From an uncultured Lachnospiraceae bacterium (lineage in GTDB: Bacteria > Bacillota > Clostridia > Lachnospirales > Lachnospiraceae): a stretch of DNA of 32,818 bases. The notes under the pieces were generated by a model. The model was not told where the DNA came from and did no database searches. It saw nothing but the letters and a program-made list of their open reading frames with translations. Below are positions 18,737 to 26,983 of the stretch, one piece after another. Both the position numbers and the translations under genes were made by a program. The stretch covers positions 1 to 32,818 of the forward strand of contig CANRMH010000005.1 of NCBI GenBank assembly GCA_947631695.1, read 5' to 3'. The stretch's first letter is position 1, and each line of letters starts with the position of its first letter.

Positions 18737-20161
18737 ATGATTGAGATTATCTGCAAAGATGAATTGTATACCTATGACGTCTATCACATTACAAAGGCTT
18801 TTTTTCCGGAGGAAAAGGCGGCGCAGCGTCTGGATCCAAAGCTGGATTGCGCGGCCTGCGTGTCTCTTCCCGGGGAAGGGATCCTGAGAATACCCGATGA
18901 AGAAGGAGAGATTGGGAAGCTTCGGAAGTACAGGGTGGGATTTAGGCTCTACCAGGCATACGCGAAGCTGACCGGACGATCGCTGGCGTGGGGTCTGCTG
19001 ACCGGCGTGAGGCCTACCAAGATCGCCATGCAGAAAATTGAGGAAGGGATGGGAAAGGAAGCGTTTGTTTCCTGGTTTTGCAGGGACTCTCTGGTAAGCG
19101 AAAAAAAGGCGGAGCTGGCATATGAGATCGCGCAAAGGGAGAGGAAAATCCTGCGTCCTCTGGATTACCGGAACGGATACAGCTTATATGTGGGAATTCC
19201 TTTTTGTCCGTCCGTGTGCAGTTACTGCTCTTTCAGTTCGGGGGCGATTGCCGACTGGGAGGACTGCGTGGACGCGTATCTGGACGCCCTGTGCAGGGAA
19301 CTGTCCTATTTCGGAAGCGTCTGCGGCGGCAGGAAACTGAATACCATCTATATCGGCGGAGGCACTCCCACAACGCTTACGGAGTCTCAGCTGGAACGGC
19401 TACTGGCGCAGATCGACCGGACGTTTTCAAAGGAACATCTTCTGGAATATACGGTGGAGGCGGGACGGCCGGACAGTATCACGGAGGAAAAACTAAGAAT
19501 TATAAAGGACCACGGGATCAGCAGGATTTCGATCAATCCCCAGACCATGCAGCAGAAAACGCTGGATCTGATCGGAAGGAAACACACGACGGCCGATATC
19601 CGACGGGCGTATGCCCAGGCGAGGGATATCGGCTTTGACAATATCAATATGGATCTGATTGCCGGGCTGCCGCAGGAGACGGCGGCGGATATGGAGGACA
19701 CCCTTTCCCAGATCAGGCGGATGGGGCCGGACAGTCTGACCGTACATTCCCTGGCGATCAAGCGGGCGTCAAAAATGGCGCAGGAGCAGCCAAGACTGAT
19801 GGCACAGGAAGTGTCCGATATGATTGAAATAGCGCAAAAAGTGTCGAAAGAAATGAATTTATTTCCATATTATCTGTATCGGCAGAAAAATATTGCGGGA
19901 AACTTTGAAAATGTCGGATATGCGAAGGTTGACAAAGCGGGAATATACAATATACTTATTATGGAAGAAAAACAATCGATACTGGCGGCGGGGGCCGGAG
20001 CCTGTACGAAGGTACTCTTAAAGGAACCCGTGACCGTGCCGGGAAGCAAAAAACACCGCACGGCTACGATGATGCGGGTGGAAAATGTGAAAGATATCCC
20101 GGGTTATATTGCACGTATCGACGAGATGATAGAGCGGAAAGAGGAGTGGTTATGGCGTTAA
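18737..20161 (+). CDS. hemZ: Oxygen-independent coproporphyrinogen dehydrogenase-like radical SAM protein HemZ
   Basis: YVGIPFCPSVCSYCSFSSG (CxxxCxxC), IYIGGGTPTTLTESQL, INPQTMQQKTLDLIGRKHT, FPYYLYRQKNIAGNFENVGY. Confidence 0.9.
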   Translation: MIEIICKDELYTYDVYHITKAFFPEEKAAQRLDPKLDCAACVSLPGEGILRIPDEEGEIGKLRKYRVGFRLYQAYAKLTGRSLAWGLLTGVRPTKIAMQKIEEGMGKEAFVSWFCRDSLVSEKKAELAYEIAQRERKILRPLDYRNGYSLYVGIPFCPSVCSYCSFSSGAIADWEDCVDAYLDALCRELSYFGSVCGGRKLNTIYIGGGTPTTLTESQLERLLAQIDRTFSKEHLLEYTVEAGRPDSITEEKLRIIKDHGISRISINPQTMQQKTLDLIGRKHTTADIRRAYAQARDIGFDNINMDLIAGLPQETAADMEDTLSQIRRMGPDSLTVHSLAIKRASKMAQEQPRLMAQEVSDMIEIAQKVSKEMNLFPYYLYRQKNIAGNFENVGYAKVDKAGIYNILIMEEKQSILAAGAGACTKVLLKEPVTVPGSKKHRTATMMRVENVKDIPGYIARIDEMIERKEEWLWR

Positions 20162-21222
20162 AAAAGAAACCGGTGACAGGAATGAAGGATATCCTTCCCA
20201 GAGAGATGGAGATCCGGGATTATGTGATCGGACTGATGAAAGAGACTTACAGATCCTACGGGTTCTTACCGATTGAGACTCCCTGTGTGGAGCATATTGA
20301 AAATCTCTGCAGCAAGCAGGGCGGAGACAATGAGAAACTGATCTTTAAGATTTTGAAACGCGGAGAGAAGTTAAAGATCGACACGGCGCAGGAGGAGCAG
20401 GATCTGGTGGACGGGGGACTTCGATATGATCTGACGGTTCCGCTTGCCAGGTATTACTCGAACCACAGCAGCGAACTGCCGTCCCCCTTTAAAGCCATGC
20501 AGATCGGGAACGTCTGGCGTGCCGACCGCCCCCAGAGGGGAAGGTTCCGCCAGTTCATGCAGTGCGATATTGATATTCTGGGCGAAGCGGGCTGCCTGGC
20601 GGAGATCGAACTGATCCTTGCCACTACCGCGATGCTGGGCAAACTGGGGTTTAAGAATTTTACCGTATGCATCAACGACCGCAGCATCCTGAAGGCCATG
20701 GCGGCCTACAGCGGATTCGCGGAGGAAGACTATGATAATGTCTTTATCGTCCTGGACAAAATGGACAAGATCGGAAGGGAAGGCGTAGCCGGCGAACTGG
20801 AAGAAATGGGGTATCCGAAGGAGAACGTGGAAAAGTATCTGGAGCTGTTCGGGGACGCGCTTCCGGGTGTGGAAGGAATCCGTTTTCTGAAAAAAAAGCT
20901 GGGACTTTTCCTGAAACAGGAGACGGCCGACAACATGGAGCGCATCATTTCCAGTGTGGAAGCGGCAAAAGAAGCAGAGTTCCGGGTCCGCTTTGACCCC
21001 ACTCTGGTGCGGGGGCAGTCCTACTATACCGGAACCATCTTTGAGGTAATCATGGATGATTTCGGAGGGTCTGTGGCAGGAGGGGGACGTTACGATAAAA
21101 TGATCGGAAAGTTTACCGGCCAGGACACGCCCGCCTGCGGATTTTCCATCGGATTTGAGAGGATCGTAATGCTGCTTCTGGAAATACGGTTCCGGGAGGC
21201 AGGCGGAAGAAAGCGTATCTGA
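20152..21222 (+). CDS. hisS: Histidyl-tRNA synthetase, prematurely terminated by an apparent frameshift
   Basis: TGMKDILPREMEIRDYV, YDLTVPLARYYSNH, GNVWRADRPQRGRFRQFMQCDID, GGRYDKMIGKF, CGFSIGFERI. The frame ends in an unrelated tail (EIRFREAGGRKRI*). Confidence 0.95.
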   Translation: MALKKKPVTGMKDILPREMEIRDYVIGLMKETYRSYGFLPIETPCVEHIENLCSKQGGDNEKLIFKILKRGEKLKIDTAQEEQDLVDGGLRYDLTVPLARYYSNHSSELPSPFKAMQIGNVWRADRPQRGRFRQFMQCDIDILGEAGCLAEIELILATTAMLGKLGFKNFTVCINDRSILKAMAAYSGFAEEDYDNVFIVLDKMDKIGREGVAGELEEMGYPKENVEKYLELFGDALPGVEGIRFLKKKLGLFLKQETADNMERIISSVEAAKEAEFRVRFDPTLVRGQSYYTGTIFEVIMDDFGGSVAGGGRYDKMIGKFTGQDTPACGFSIGFERIVMLLLEIRFREAGGRKRI

Positions 21223-21407
21223 TCGAGAAAAACATGCCGGAGGAAGGAATGCTGAAGGTGCTGAAACTTGCCCGCGAAGATCGCAAGCGGGGATATCAGA
21301 CGATGATCTGCAATATGAAGAAGAACAAAAAATTTCAGAAGGAACAGCTGGAAGCGGAAGGCTACAGGGAAATCGCGGAGTATTACAGGGATTCGATCAA
21401 CGGATAA
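21183..21407 (+). pseudogene. hisS: Out-of-frame continuation of hisS (anticodon-binding-domain end)
   Basis: The shifted frame reads NTVPGGRRKKAYLIEKNMPEEGMLKVLKLAREDRKRGYQTMICNMKKNKKFQKEQLEAEGYREIAEYYRDSING*, joining the hisS N-part if one A is added to GAAAT at 21181-21185. Confidence 0.9.
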
Positions 21408-21426
21408 AGGAAAAGGAGAACATATC

Positions 21427-23217
21427 ATGGCAGAATCAATGCAGGGGTTAAAGAGAACTCACCGGTGCGCCGAACTATCTCCGGAACAGATCGGCGAAAC
21501 CGTTACAGTCATGGGCTGGGTACAGAAGAACCGAAATAAGGGCGGGCTGGTTTTTGTGGATGTGAGGGACCGCTCGGGAATCATACAGGCAGTATTTGAG
21601 GAAGGAAAATCGTCGCCTGAACTGATCGCGAAGGCGGCCGGACTGCGCGCGGAATACGTGGTGGCGGTAGTCGGAAAGGTGCAGCGGCGTTCGGGAGCTG
21701 TAAATTCCAATCTTGCCACGGGGGAAATCGAAATCATTCCGGAGGAACTGAGAGTTTTGTCGGAATCAGAGACGCCTCCGTTTCCGATTGAGGAAAATTC
21801 CCGCACAAAGGAGGAACTGCGCCTGAAATACCGCTATCTGGATCTTCGGAGGCCGGATCTGCAGCGCAACCTCATGATGAGAAGCCGGGTAGCGACGCTG
21901 ACCAGACAGTTTCTGGCGGAGGAGGGGTTCCTGGAGATCGAGACCCCTGTACTGATCGGAAGTACGCCTGAGGGAGCCAGGGATTATCTTGTGCCGAGCC
22001 GTATCCATCAGGGACATTTCTATGCTCTGCCTCAATCGCCGCAGCTCTTTAAACAGCTGTTAATGTGTTCCGGATACGACCGCTATTTCCAGATCGCGAA
22101 ATGTTTCCGGGATGAGGATCTGCGGGCGGACCGTCAGCCGGAATTTACGCAGATCGATATGGAATTGTCTTTCGTGGATGTGGACGACGTCATCGATGTG
22201 AACGAAAGGCTTCTGGCGAAACTGTTTGACGAGGTGCTGGGAGTGAAAGTGCCTCTTCCCATTCCCAGAATGACATGGAAGGAGGCGATGGACCGCTTCG
22301 GCTCCGATAAGCCGGATATCCGGTTCGGGATGGAGCTTACAGACGTTACGGAAGTTGTGAGAAACTGCGAATTCGCCGTGTTTAAAAACGCGATTGAAAA
22401 TCATGGAACGGTGCGCGGAATCAACGCAAAAGGACAGGGATCCATGCCGAGAAAAAAGATTGACAAGCTGACGGCCTTTGCGAAGGATTACGGCGCGAAA
22501 GGGCTGGCATATATCGCTGTGCAGGAAGACGGCACGGTGAAATCTTCCTTTGCAAAATTCATGAAGGAAGAGGAAATACAGGATCTGATTCAGGCGATGG
22601 ATGGGGAGAATGGAGATCTGCTGCTGTTTGCCGCCGATCAGAAAAAAGTTGTCTGGGACGTGCTGGGCGCCCTTCGTCTGGAACTGGCCCGCCAGATGGA
22701 GCTTCTGGACAAGAGCGATTACCGGTTCCTGTGGATCACGGAATTCCCGCTGCTTGAGTGGAGCGAGGAACAGAATCGTTTTACGGCGATGCACCATCCG
22801 TTCACTATGCCGATGGAAGAGGATCTGAAGTATATTGACTCCGACCCGGGACGTGTGCGCGCGAAAGCTTATGATATTGTGTTAAATGGAAATGAGATCG
22901 GCGGGGGAAGCGTGAGAATCTTTAACCCGGAGATCCAGAGCAAGATGTTTGAGGTTCTGGGATTTACCGAGGAACAGGCGCATGAGCAGTTCGGCTTCCT
23001 GTTGACCGCGTTCAAGTACGGGGTGCCGCCGCACGCCGGGCTGGCGTACGGACTCGACCGCCTGGTGATGCTGATGGCACAGGAGAACAGTATCCGGGAT
23101 GTGATAGCGTTCCCGAAGGTGAAGGACGCCTCCGACCTGATGACGGAAGCACCGACGAGGGTGGAACCAAAACAGCTGGAAGAACTGGGACTTTCGATTG
23201 CGGCGCAGGATGAATAA
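21427..23217 (+). CDS. aspS: Aspartyl-tRNA synthetase
   Basis: THRCAELSPEQIGETVTVMGWVQKNRNKGGLVFVDVRDRSG, PQSPQLFKQLLMCSGYDRYFQIAKCFRDEDLRADRQPEFTQIDMELSF, GLAYGLDRLVMLM. Confidence 0.97.
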   Translation: MAESMQGLKRTHRCAELSPEQIGETVTVMGWVQKNRNKGGLVFVDVRDRSGIIQAVFEEGKSSPELIAKAAGLRAEYVVAVVGKVQRRSGAVNSNLATGEIEIIPEELRVLSESETPPFPIEENSRTKEELRLKYRYLDLRRPDLQRNLMMRSRVATLTRQFLAEEGFLEIETPVLIGSTPEGARDYLVPSRIHQGHFYALPQSPQLFKQLLMCSGYDRYFQIAKCFRDEDLRADRQPEFTQIDMELSFVDVDDVIDVNERLLAKLFDEVLGVKVPLPIPRMTWKEAMDRFGSDKPDIRFGMELTDVTEVVRNCEFAVFKNAIENHGTVRGINAKGQGSMPRKKIDKLTAFAKDYGAKGLAYIAVQEDGTVKSSFAKFMKEEEIQDLIQAMDGENGDLLLFAADQKKVVWDVLGALRLELARQMELLDKSDYRFLWITEFPLLEWSEEQNRFTAMHHPFTMPMEEDLKYIDSDPGRVRAKAYDIVLNGNEIGGGSVRIFNPEIQSKMFEVLGFTEEQAHEQFGFLLTAFKYGVPPHAGLAYGLDRLVMLMAQENSIRDVIAFPKVKDASDLMTEAPTRVEPKQLEELGLSIAAQDE

Positions 23218-23246
23218 AAGGAGTTTTTTTAGCGAAAAAATAGAAT

Positions 23247-23279
23247 TTGACACCAATCTGACACCAAATTGACACCAAT
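23247..23279. repeat. Three tandem 11-bp repeats (TTGACACCAAT / CTGACACCAAA / TTGACACCAAT)
   Basis: Direct reading; period exactly 11. Confidence 0.85.
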
Positions 23280-23333
23280 TGATGCAGAGATAAAAATAAA
23301 ATAACGGGAGCGATATGTGATCTGACTACTAAG

Positions 23334-23376
23334 AGCGTCGGCAGACGAAAGAAATGGTTTTGCCGACGCTTTTTTG
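23334..23376 (+). terminator. Terminator downstream of aspS
   Basis: AGCGTCGGCA ... TGCCGACGCT followed by TTTTTT. Confidence 0.75.
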
Positions 23377-23403
23377 CGCGTACATCATTGACTGGTGACG
23401 GAT

Positions 23404-23625
23404 TCACACATGGTAAGATTGCGCTTCGCTGCGGCTCGGCTCATTAATCGTCCCCTCATGCGGATCGGACTGGCCTTTGCGCAGGATTATAGTGTCCGTA
23501 TCAATATAGTTATGAATCGTCGTGAATTGCTCCAAAGGAGTCAGTCCTATGCTGTTTATGGGTTCATCCGCAATTTCGTTTGTATGAAGCGATATTTTTT
23601 TTATGAATGACCGCAGTGCAGTCAT
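23404..23625 (-). CDS. Small hypothetical ORF (uncertain)
   Basis: 73-aa frame with plausible composition (EQFTTIHNYIDTDTIILRKGQSDPHEG); no recognised family. Confidence 0.25.
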   Translation of the reverse strand: MTALRSFIKKISLHTNEIADEPINSIGLTPLEQFTTIHNYIDTDTIILRKGQSDPHEGTINEPSRSEAQSYHV

Positions 23626-23684
23626 GGCGCTGGATAATTCAGCAGTATCACAAATAGAAAGGACAGGATATAGGAAGTTTTATA

Positions 23685-23716
23685 AAAAAATTCCTGAGAT
23701 TATCTCAGGAATTTTT
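23685..23716 (-). terminator. Terminator of tRNA-Gly (minus strand)
   Basis: Minus strand: TTCCTGAGA-taa-TCTCAGGAA followed by TTTTTTT. Confidence 0.75.
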
Positions 23717-23719
23717 AAG

Positions 23720-23792
23720 AGCGACAGACGGGGTTCGAACCCGCGACCCCGACCTTGGCAAGGTCGTACTCTACCAGCTGAGCCACTGTCGC
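23720..23792 (-). tRNA. tRNA-Gly (anticodon GCC), no encoded CCA
   Basis: Reverse complement GCGACAGTGGCTCAGCTGGTAGAGTACGACCTTGCCAAGGTCGGGGTCGCGGGTTCGAACCCCGTCTGTCGCT folds as a cloverleaf: acceptor GCGACAG/CTGTCGC, anticodon loop TTGCCAA, T-loop TTCGAAC, discriminator U73. Confidence 0.97.
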
Positions 23793-23824
23793 AAACAATA
23801 TATCTGTTCTCTCGAACAATAGAT

Positions 23825-23853
23825 ATTCTACTATAAAGAGGTTGCTTTGTCAA
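23825..23853 (-). promoter_or_regulatory. Promoter of tRNA-Gly
   Basis: Minus strand: TTGACA - 17 nt - TAGAAT. Confidence 0.65.
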
Positions 23854-23952
23854 CAACTTTTTTGTAAAATGATATTAGTAAGATTGTACGGTGTTACTGG
23901 TTCCGGAGTGAACAGTAATTGTACGGCTTCCGAGGGGAAAGGAAATTGTTTT

Positions 23953-24225
23953 ATGGAGCAAGAAGCGGTTTTAACAAGTGATCAGCGATATACAATTTTT
24001 AAATATGGAGACTATGTTATTCGGTTTAAAGCGCCATATTCACTGGAAAAATATGTACAGGTGAAAGAATGGGATCATGGTTATCTGGTAGTTATGGCAA
24101 AATATAGACATAATGAAATGCCGGAGGAAGAATACATCGATTTGATCCCTATTTTGGAGGCACTGTATATTGATGCTAATCTTTTTTTGAAGCCGATACA
24201 GAAAGTGAGGATTTCTTATGATTGA
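23953..24225 (+). CDS. Small conserved hypothetical protein (90 aa)
   Basis: MEQEAVLTSDQRYTIFKYGDYVIRFKAPYSLEKYVQVKEWDHGYLVVMAKYRHNEMPEEEYIDLIPILEALYIDANLFLKPIQKVRISYD; 8-nt overlap with the next ORF suggests translational coupling. Confidence 0.7.
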   Translation: MEQEAVLTSDQRYTIFKYGDYVIRFKAPYSLEKYVQVKEWDHGYLVVMAKYRHNEMPEEEYIDLIPILEALYIDANLFLKPIQKVRISYD

Positions 24226-24412
24226 TGTGATGCAGGTAGCGGATAGAGCAGATATGATAATTAACGGTTATGCGTTTACAAAAGATGACAATGTGATTCG
24301 GGTTTTAAATCTGAATAGTCCGGATAAGGCAGTCCTGATGGATATGTCGGGAGATGTTTTGGAAACGTACACCTTTTTGCACAGTGGAATGTATGCATGT
24401 CCATGCAAGTGA
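24218..24412 (+). CDS. Small hypothetical protein, probably C-terminally truncated
   Basis: MIDVMQVADRADMIINGYAFTKDDNVIRVLNLNSPDKAVLMDMSGDVLET, then a short atypical tail YTFLHSGMYACPCK*. Confidence 0.55.
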   Translation: MIDVMQVADRADMIINGYAFTKDDNVIRVLNLNSPDKAVLMDMSGDVLETYTFLHSGMYACPCK

Positions 24413-24599
24413 TAGAAAACTGACGGAAGCTGGTTCAGCAAAGTTTTTTGTGAAAGAAAACGGAGATAGTGTTCTTCAGAACCGGGGAGTATTAAACGAT
24501 AGGGATATTCGAATAATTCAGGCTTTTATAAAAAATAATTATCAGGAAATGTATTTAAAATGGGCTGAATACAGTAAGAAAGGATTTTATGAAAAATGA
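24393..24599 (+). pseudogene. DUF4160-like C-terminal fragment
   Basis: MHVHASDRKLTEAGSAKFFVKENGDSVLQNRGVLNDRDIRIIQAFIKNNYQEMYLKWAEYSKKGF resembles DUF4160 (HVHV...AKFW...W) without its N-terminal part; frame differs from the preceding ORF. Confidence 0.55.
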
Positions 24600-25171
24600 T
24601 GAACCGGATGGGGAAGGACATTGTAGCAGAATTTGAAAAGGCATATCACCTGCCGAACCCTGAACTGCACGAGCGGTTCGAGTTCAGGGAGATCCGAGTG
24701 GAGGAAACGGATCAGGCGGCGGAGATGGAGTACATCTGCTTTCCTCCGAATGAGGCGTGTACGAGGGAAATGATGGCGGAGCGCATCGCCAAAGCGCCGG
24801 AGATGTTTCTGGTGGCGGTAGACAGGGAGACGGGAAAGCTCGCCGGATTCCTGAGCGGACTTTCCACGGATGAGGAGCGCTTTCGGGATGAATTTTTCAC
24901 GGATGCCGGGCTGTACGACCCGGATGGGAAAAATATCATGCTGTTAGGGCTGAATGTGCTTCCGGAGCATCGCGGTCAGGGGCTTGCACGAGAACTGATG
25001 TACCTTTACCTTCGCAGGGAGCAGGAGAACGGGAGGAGAGAAGTTTTTCTGACCTGCGCGCCGGACAAGATAGAGATGTACCGGAAGATGGGATTTCAGG
25101 ATGAGGGAATATCGGATTCCACCTGGGGCGGAAGCCTCTGGCATGATATGAGATGCGTGATTCGAAGATAG
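24596..25171 (+). CDS. GNAT family N-acetyltransferase
   Basis: MLLGLNVLPEHRGQGLARELMYLYLRREQENGRREVFLTCAPDKIEMYRKMGFQDEGISDSTWGG; acetyl-CoA motif RGQGLA. Confidence 0.9.
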   Translation: MMNRMGKDIVAEFEKAYHLPNPELHERFEFREIRVEETDQAAEMEYICFPPNEACTREMMAERIAKAPEMFLVAVDRETGKLAGFLSGLSTDEERFRDEFFTDAGLYDPDGKNIMLLGLNVLPEHRGQGLARELMYLYLRREQENGRREVFLTCAPDKIEMYRKMGFQDEGISDSTWGGSLWHDMRCVIRR

Positions 25172-25182
25172 ACTTTGCTTGT

Positions 25183-25217
25183 ATTTTGGCCGGGCCGGGT
25201 TGTGGCCCGGCCAAAAT
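25183..25217. terminator. Perfect 14-bp inverted repeat, putative terminator after GNAT
   Basis: ATTTTGGCCGGGCC-gggttgt-GGCCCGGCCAAAAT. Confidence 0.55.
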
Positions 25218-25256
25218 ATATTTCTGCGGTTTTGGAAAAAGCTGTGAGAAAGGGGA

Positions 25257-25285
25257 TTGTTTGGAGAGAGAATCTGTGATATACT
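25257..25285 (+). promoter_or_regulatory. Promoter for the DUF2325 gene
   Basis: TTGTTT - 17 nt - TATACT. Confidence 0.55.
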
Positions 25286-25296
25286 ACAAACGTAAA

Positions 25297-25311
25297 TGAT
25301 AATCAATATCA
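25297..25311 (+). promoter_or_regulatory. Fur-like operator (7-1-7)
   Basis: TGATAAT-C-AATATCA compared with consensus TGATAATnATTATCA (one mismatch), located 11 nt downstream of the -10 box. Confidence 0.55.
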
Positions 25312-25341
25312 ATAGCGGACTGCAACAAGGAGGTACAGAAC

Positions 25342-25620
25342 ATGAGCGTGGTGATCATTGGCGGGAATGAGCGGATGGAGCAGCAGTATAAGCAGATTTG
25401 TAAAAAACATAAGTGCAAGGCGAAGGTATTTACCAGAATGAGTGGAAACCTGAAGGAACAGATCGGGAGGCCGGATCTGATTATCTTATTTACATCTACA
25501 GTCGCGCATAAGATGGCGTACTGTGCGCTGAAGGAGGCGCAGCGCAACGACATCCGCGTAGAGCGGTCGCACAGCGCAAGCGCGAGCGCACTGGAAGGGA
25601 TATTGCAGGAGTGCGTCTAA
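25342..25620 (+). CDS. DUF2325 domain-containing protein
   Basis: MSVVIIGGNERMEQQYKQICKKHKCKAKVFTRMSGNLKEQIGRPDLIILFTSTVAHKMAYCALKEAQRNDIRVERSHSASASALEGIL. Confidence 0.85.
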   Translation: MSVVIIGGNERMEQQYKQICKKHKCKAKVFTRMSGNLKEQIGRPDLIILFTSTVAHKMAYCALKEAQRNDIRVERSHSASASALEGILQECV

Positions 25621-25763
25621 AGGAGATGGTTTTTTGCATGGAAACCTTGTATTGTTCCTAAAATATGCAATTTTGAGAATAATAATATCCCTTTTGTTTT
25701 GACATTATTCCCGAAATGTGCTATCATTGCTTTACTGATAAATTTGTCCGGGGAGGAAATGAA

Positions 25764-26663
25764 ATGGAGTATATCAAGGTGTCCGCCGCCGCCGAAAAGT
25801 GGGGAATCTCGCCTCGGCGGGTGCGCGTTTTGTGTGCGGAGGGAAAGATCGACGGAGTGATCCGAAAGGGAAAGCTTTATATGATTCCTGAGAATGCCGA
25901 AAAGCCGTCGGACGGAAGAAGGAGTGAAACTGTACTGCTGCGTGACATTGAAAAAAAGATAGACGCGTTGTCAAAGCTTCGTCCGCTTACATCCGGAGAG
26001 ATCGCGCGATTGGCGGACGAATTTATGGTAGATTTTACTTACAATTCCAACGCAATCGAGGGCAATACGCTGACGTTGAAAGAGACGGCTATGGCGCTCG
26101 AAGGTATGACTGTCGGACAAAAACCGCTAAAGGATCACCTTGAGGTGGTCGGGCATAGGGACGCATTTCTTTATGTGCAGGAGGTCGCCGAAAATAAAAT
26201 TCCTCTTTCGGAATCGGTAATAAAGAATATTCATTCGCTGGTGCTTATGTACCGTCCCGAGGACAAAGGCGTGTATCGTCGTATTCCGGTGCATATTATG
26301 GGAGCTTATACAAAGCCGGAGCAGCCCTATCTCATTGAGCCGAAAATGAACGAGCTGATACGTTCCGACGAGGCGCGCAAAAGTCAAATGTCCGTTGTCG
26401 AGCGTGTTGCGCGGTTTCATCTTGAATTTGAGGGTATACATCCGTTTATCGATGGCAACGGAAGAACGGGACGGCTCCTTTTGAATCTGGAGTTGATACG
26501 GAACGGGTACCCGCCGATCAACGTCAAATTTACCGACCGCAAGCGTTATTACGATGCCTTTGACGCATATTTCCGAGACGGAGACGCGGGAAAAATGATA
26601 TGCCTTATCGCGGAATATGTCGGTAAAAGACTCGATGAGTATTTGGTGATTTTAAACAGCTGA
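25764..26663 (+). CDS. Fic family protein with N-terminal HTH-like domain
   Basis: Fic motif HPFIDGNGRTGR; inhibitory-helix-like FTYNSNAIEGN upstream; N-terminal MEYIKVSAAAEKWGISPRRVRVLCAEGKIDGVIRKGKLYMIPENAEKP HTH/excisionase-like. RBS ggagg before ATG 25764. Confidence 0.9.
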   Translation: MEYIKVSAAAEKWGISPRRVRVLCAEGKIDGVIRKGKLYMIPENAEKPSDGRRSETVLLRDIEKKIDALSKLRPLTSGEIARLADEFMVDFTYNSNAIEGNTLTLKETAMALEGMTVGQKPLKDHLEVVGHRDAFLYVQEVAENKIPLSESVIKNIHSLVLMYRPEDKGVYRRIPVHIMGAYTKPEQPYLIEPKMNELIRSDEARKSQMSVVERVARFHLEFEGIHPFIDGNGRTGRLLLNLELIRNGYPPINVKFTDRKRYYDAFDAYFRDGDAGKMICLIAEYVGKRLDEYLVILNS

Positions 26664-26983
26664 AAAGTAGAGATGTTTACAAACGTCTTTGTTGATAGTG
26701 CAAAAGTTATACAATTTCTCAATAGATATTACACATGATTTGTCTATAATCTTTTCAGCGTATCTTCCTTGTGTGCGTTCCTGGTGGAACTGCGGAAAAG
26801 TATCCAGATCCAGTAGCGCTTTTTTGATCCGGTCAACCTGACCTCTTTTTGGTAATAAATATCCTTTTCCAGCTTTTGCCGAAGCGGACTCGACGAATAT
26901 GTTTTGCCGTGTTATACTTTATCGTGCGGGGCACGCTTGCCCGAAAGGCATGTATTACGAGGTACCCGAATGGGTGTACTTTA

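Noticed and set aside
20152-20161. hemZ/hisS overlap as an anomaly
   Set aside because: A short overlap with an RBS inside the upstream gene is ordinary translational coupling.
23247-23279. CRISPR array at the 11-bp tandem repeats
   Set aside because: Only three contiguous 11-bp units without spacers and no cas genes.
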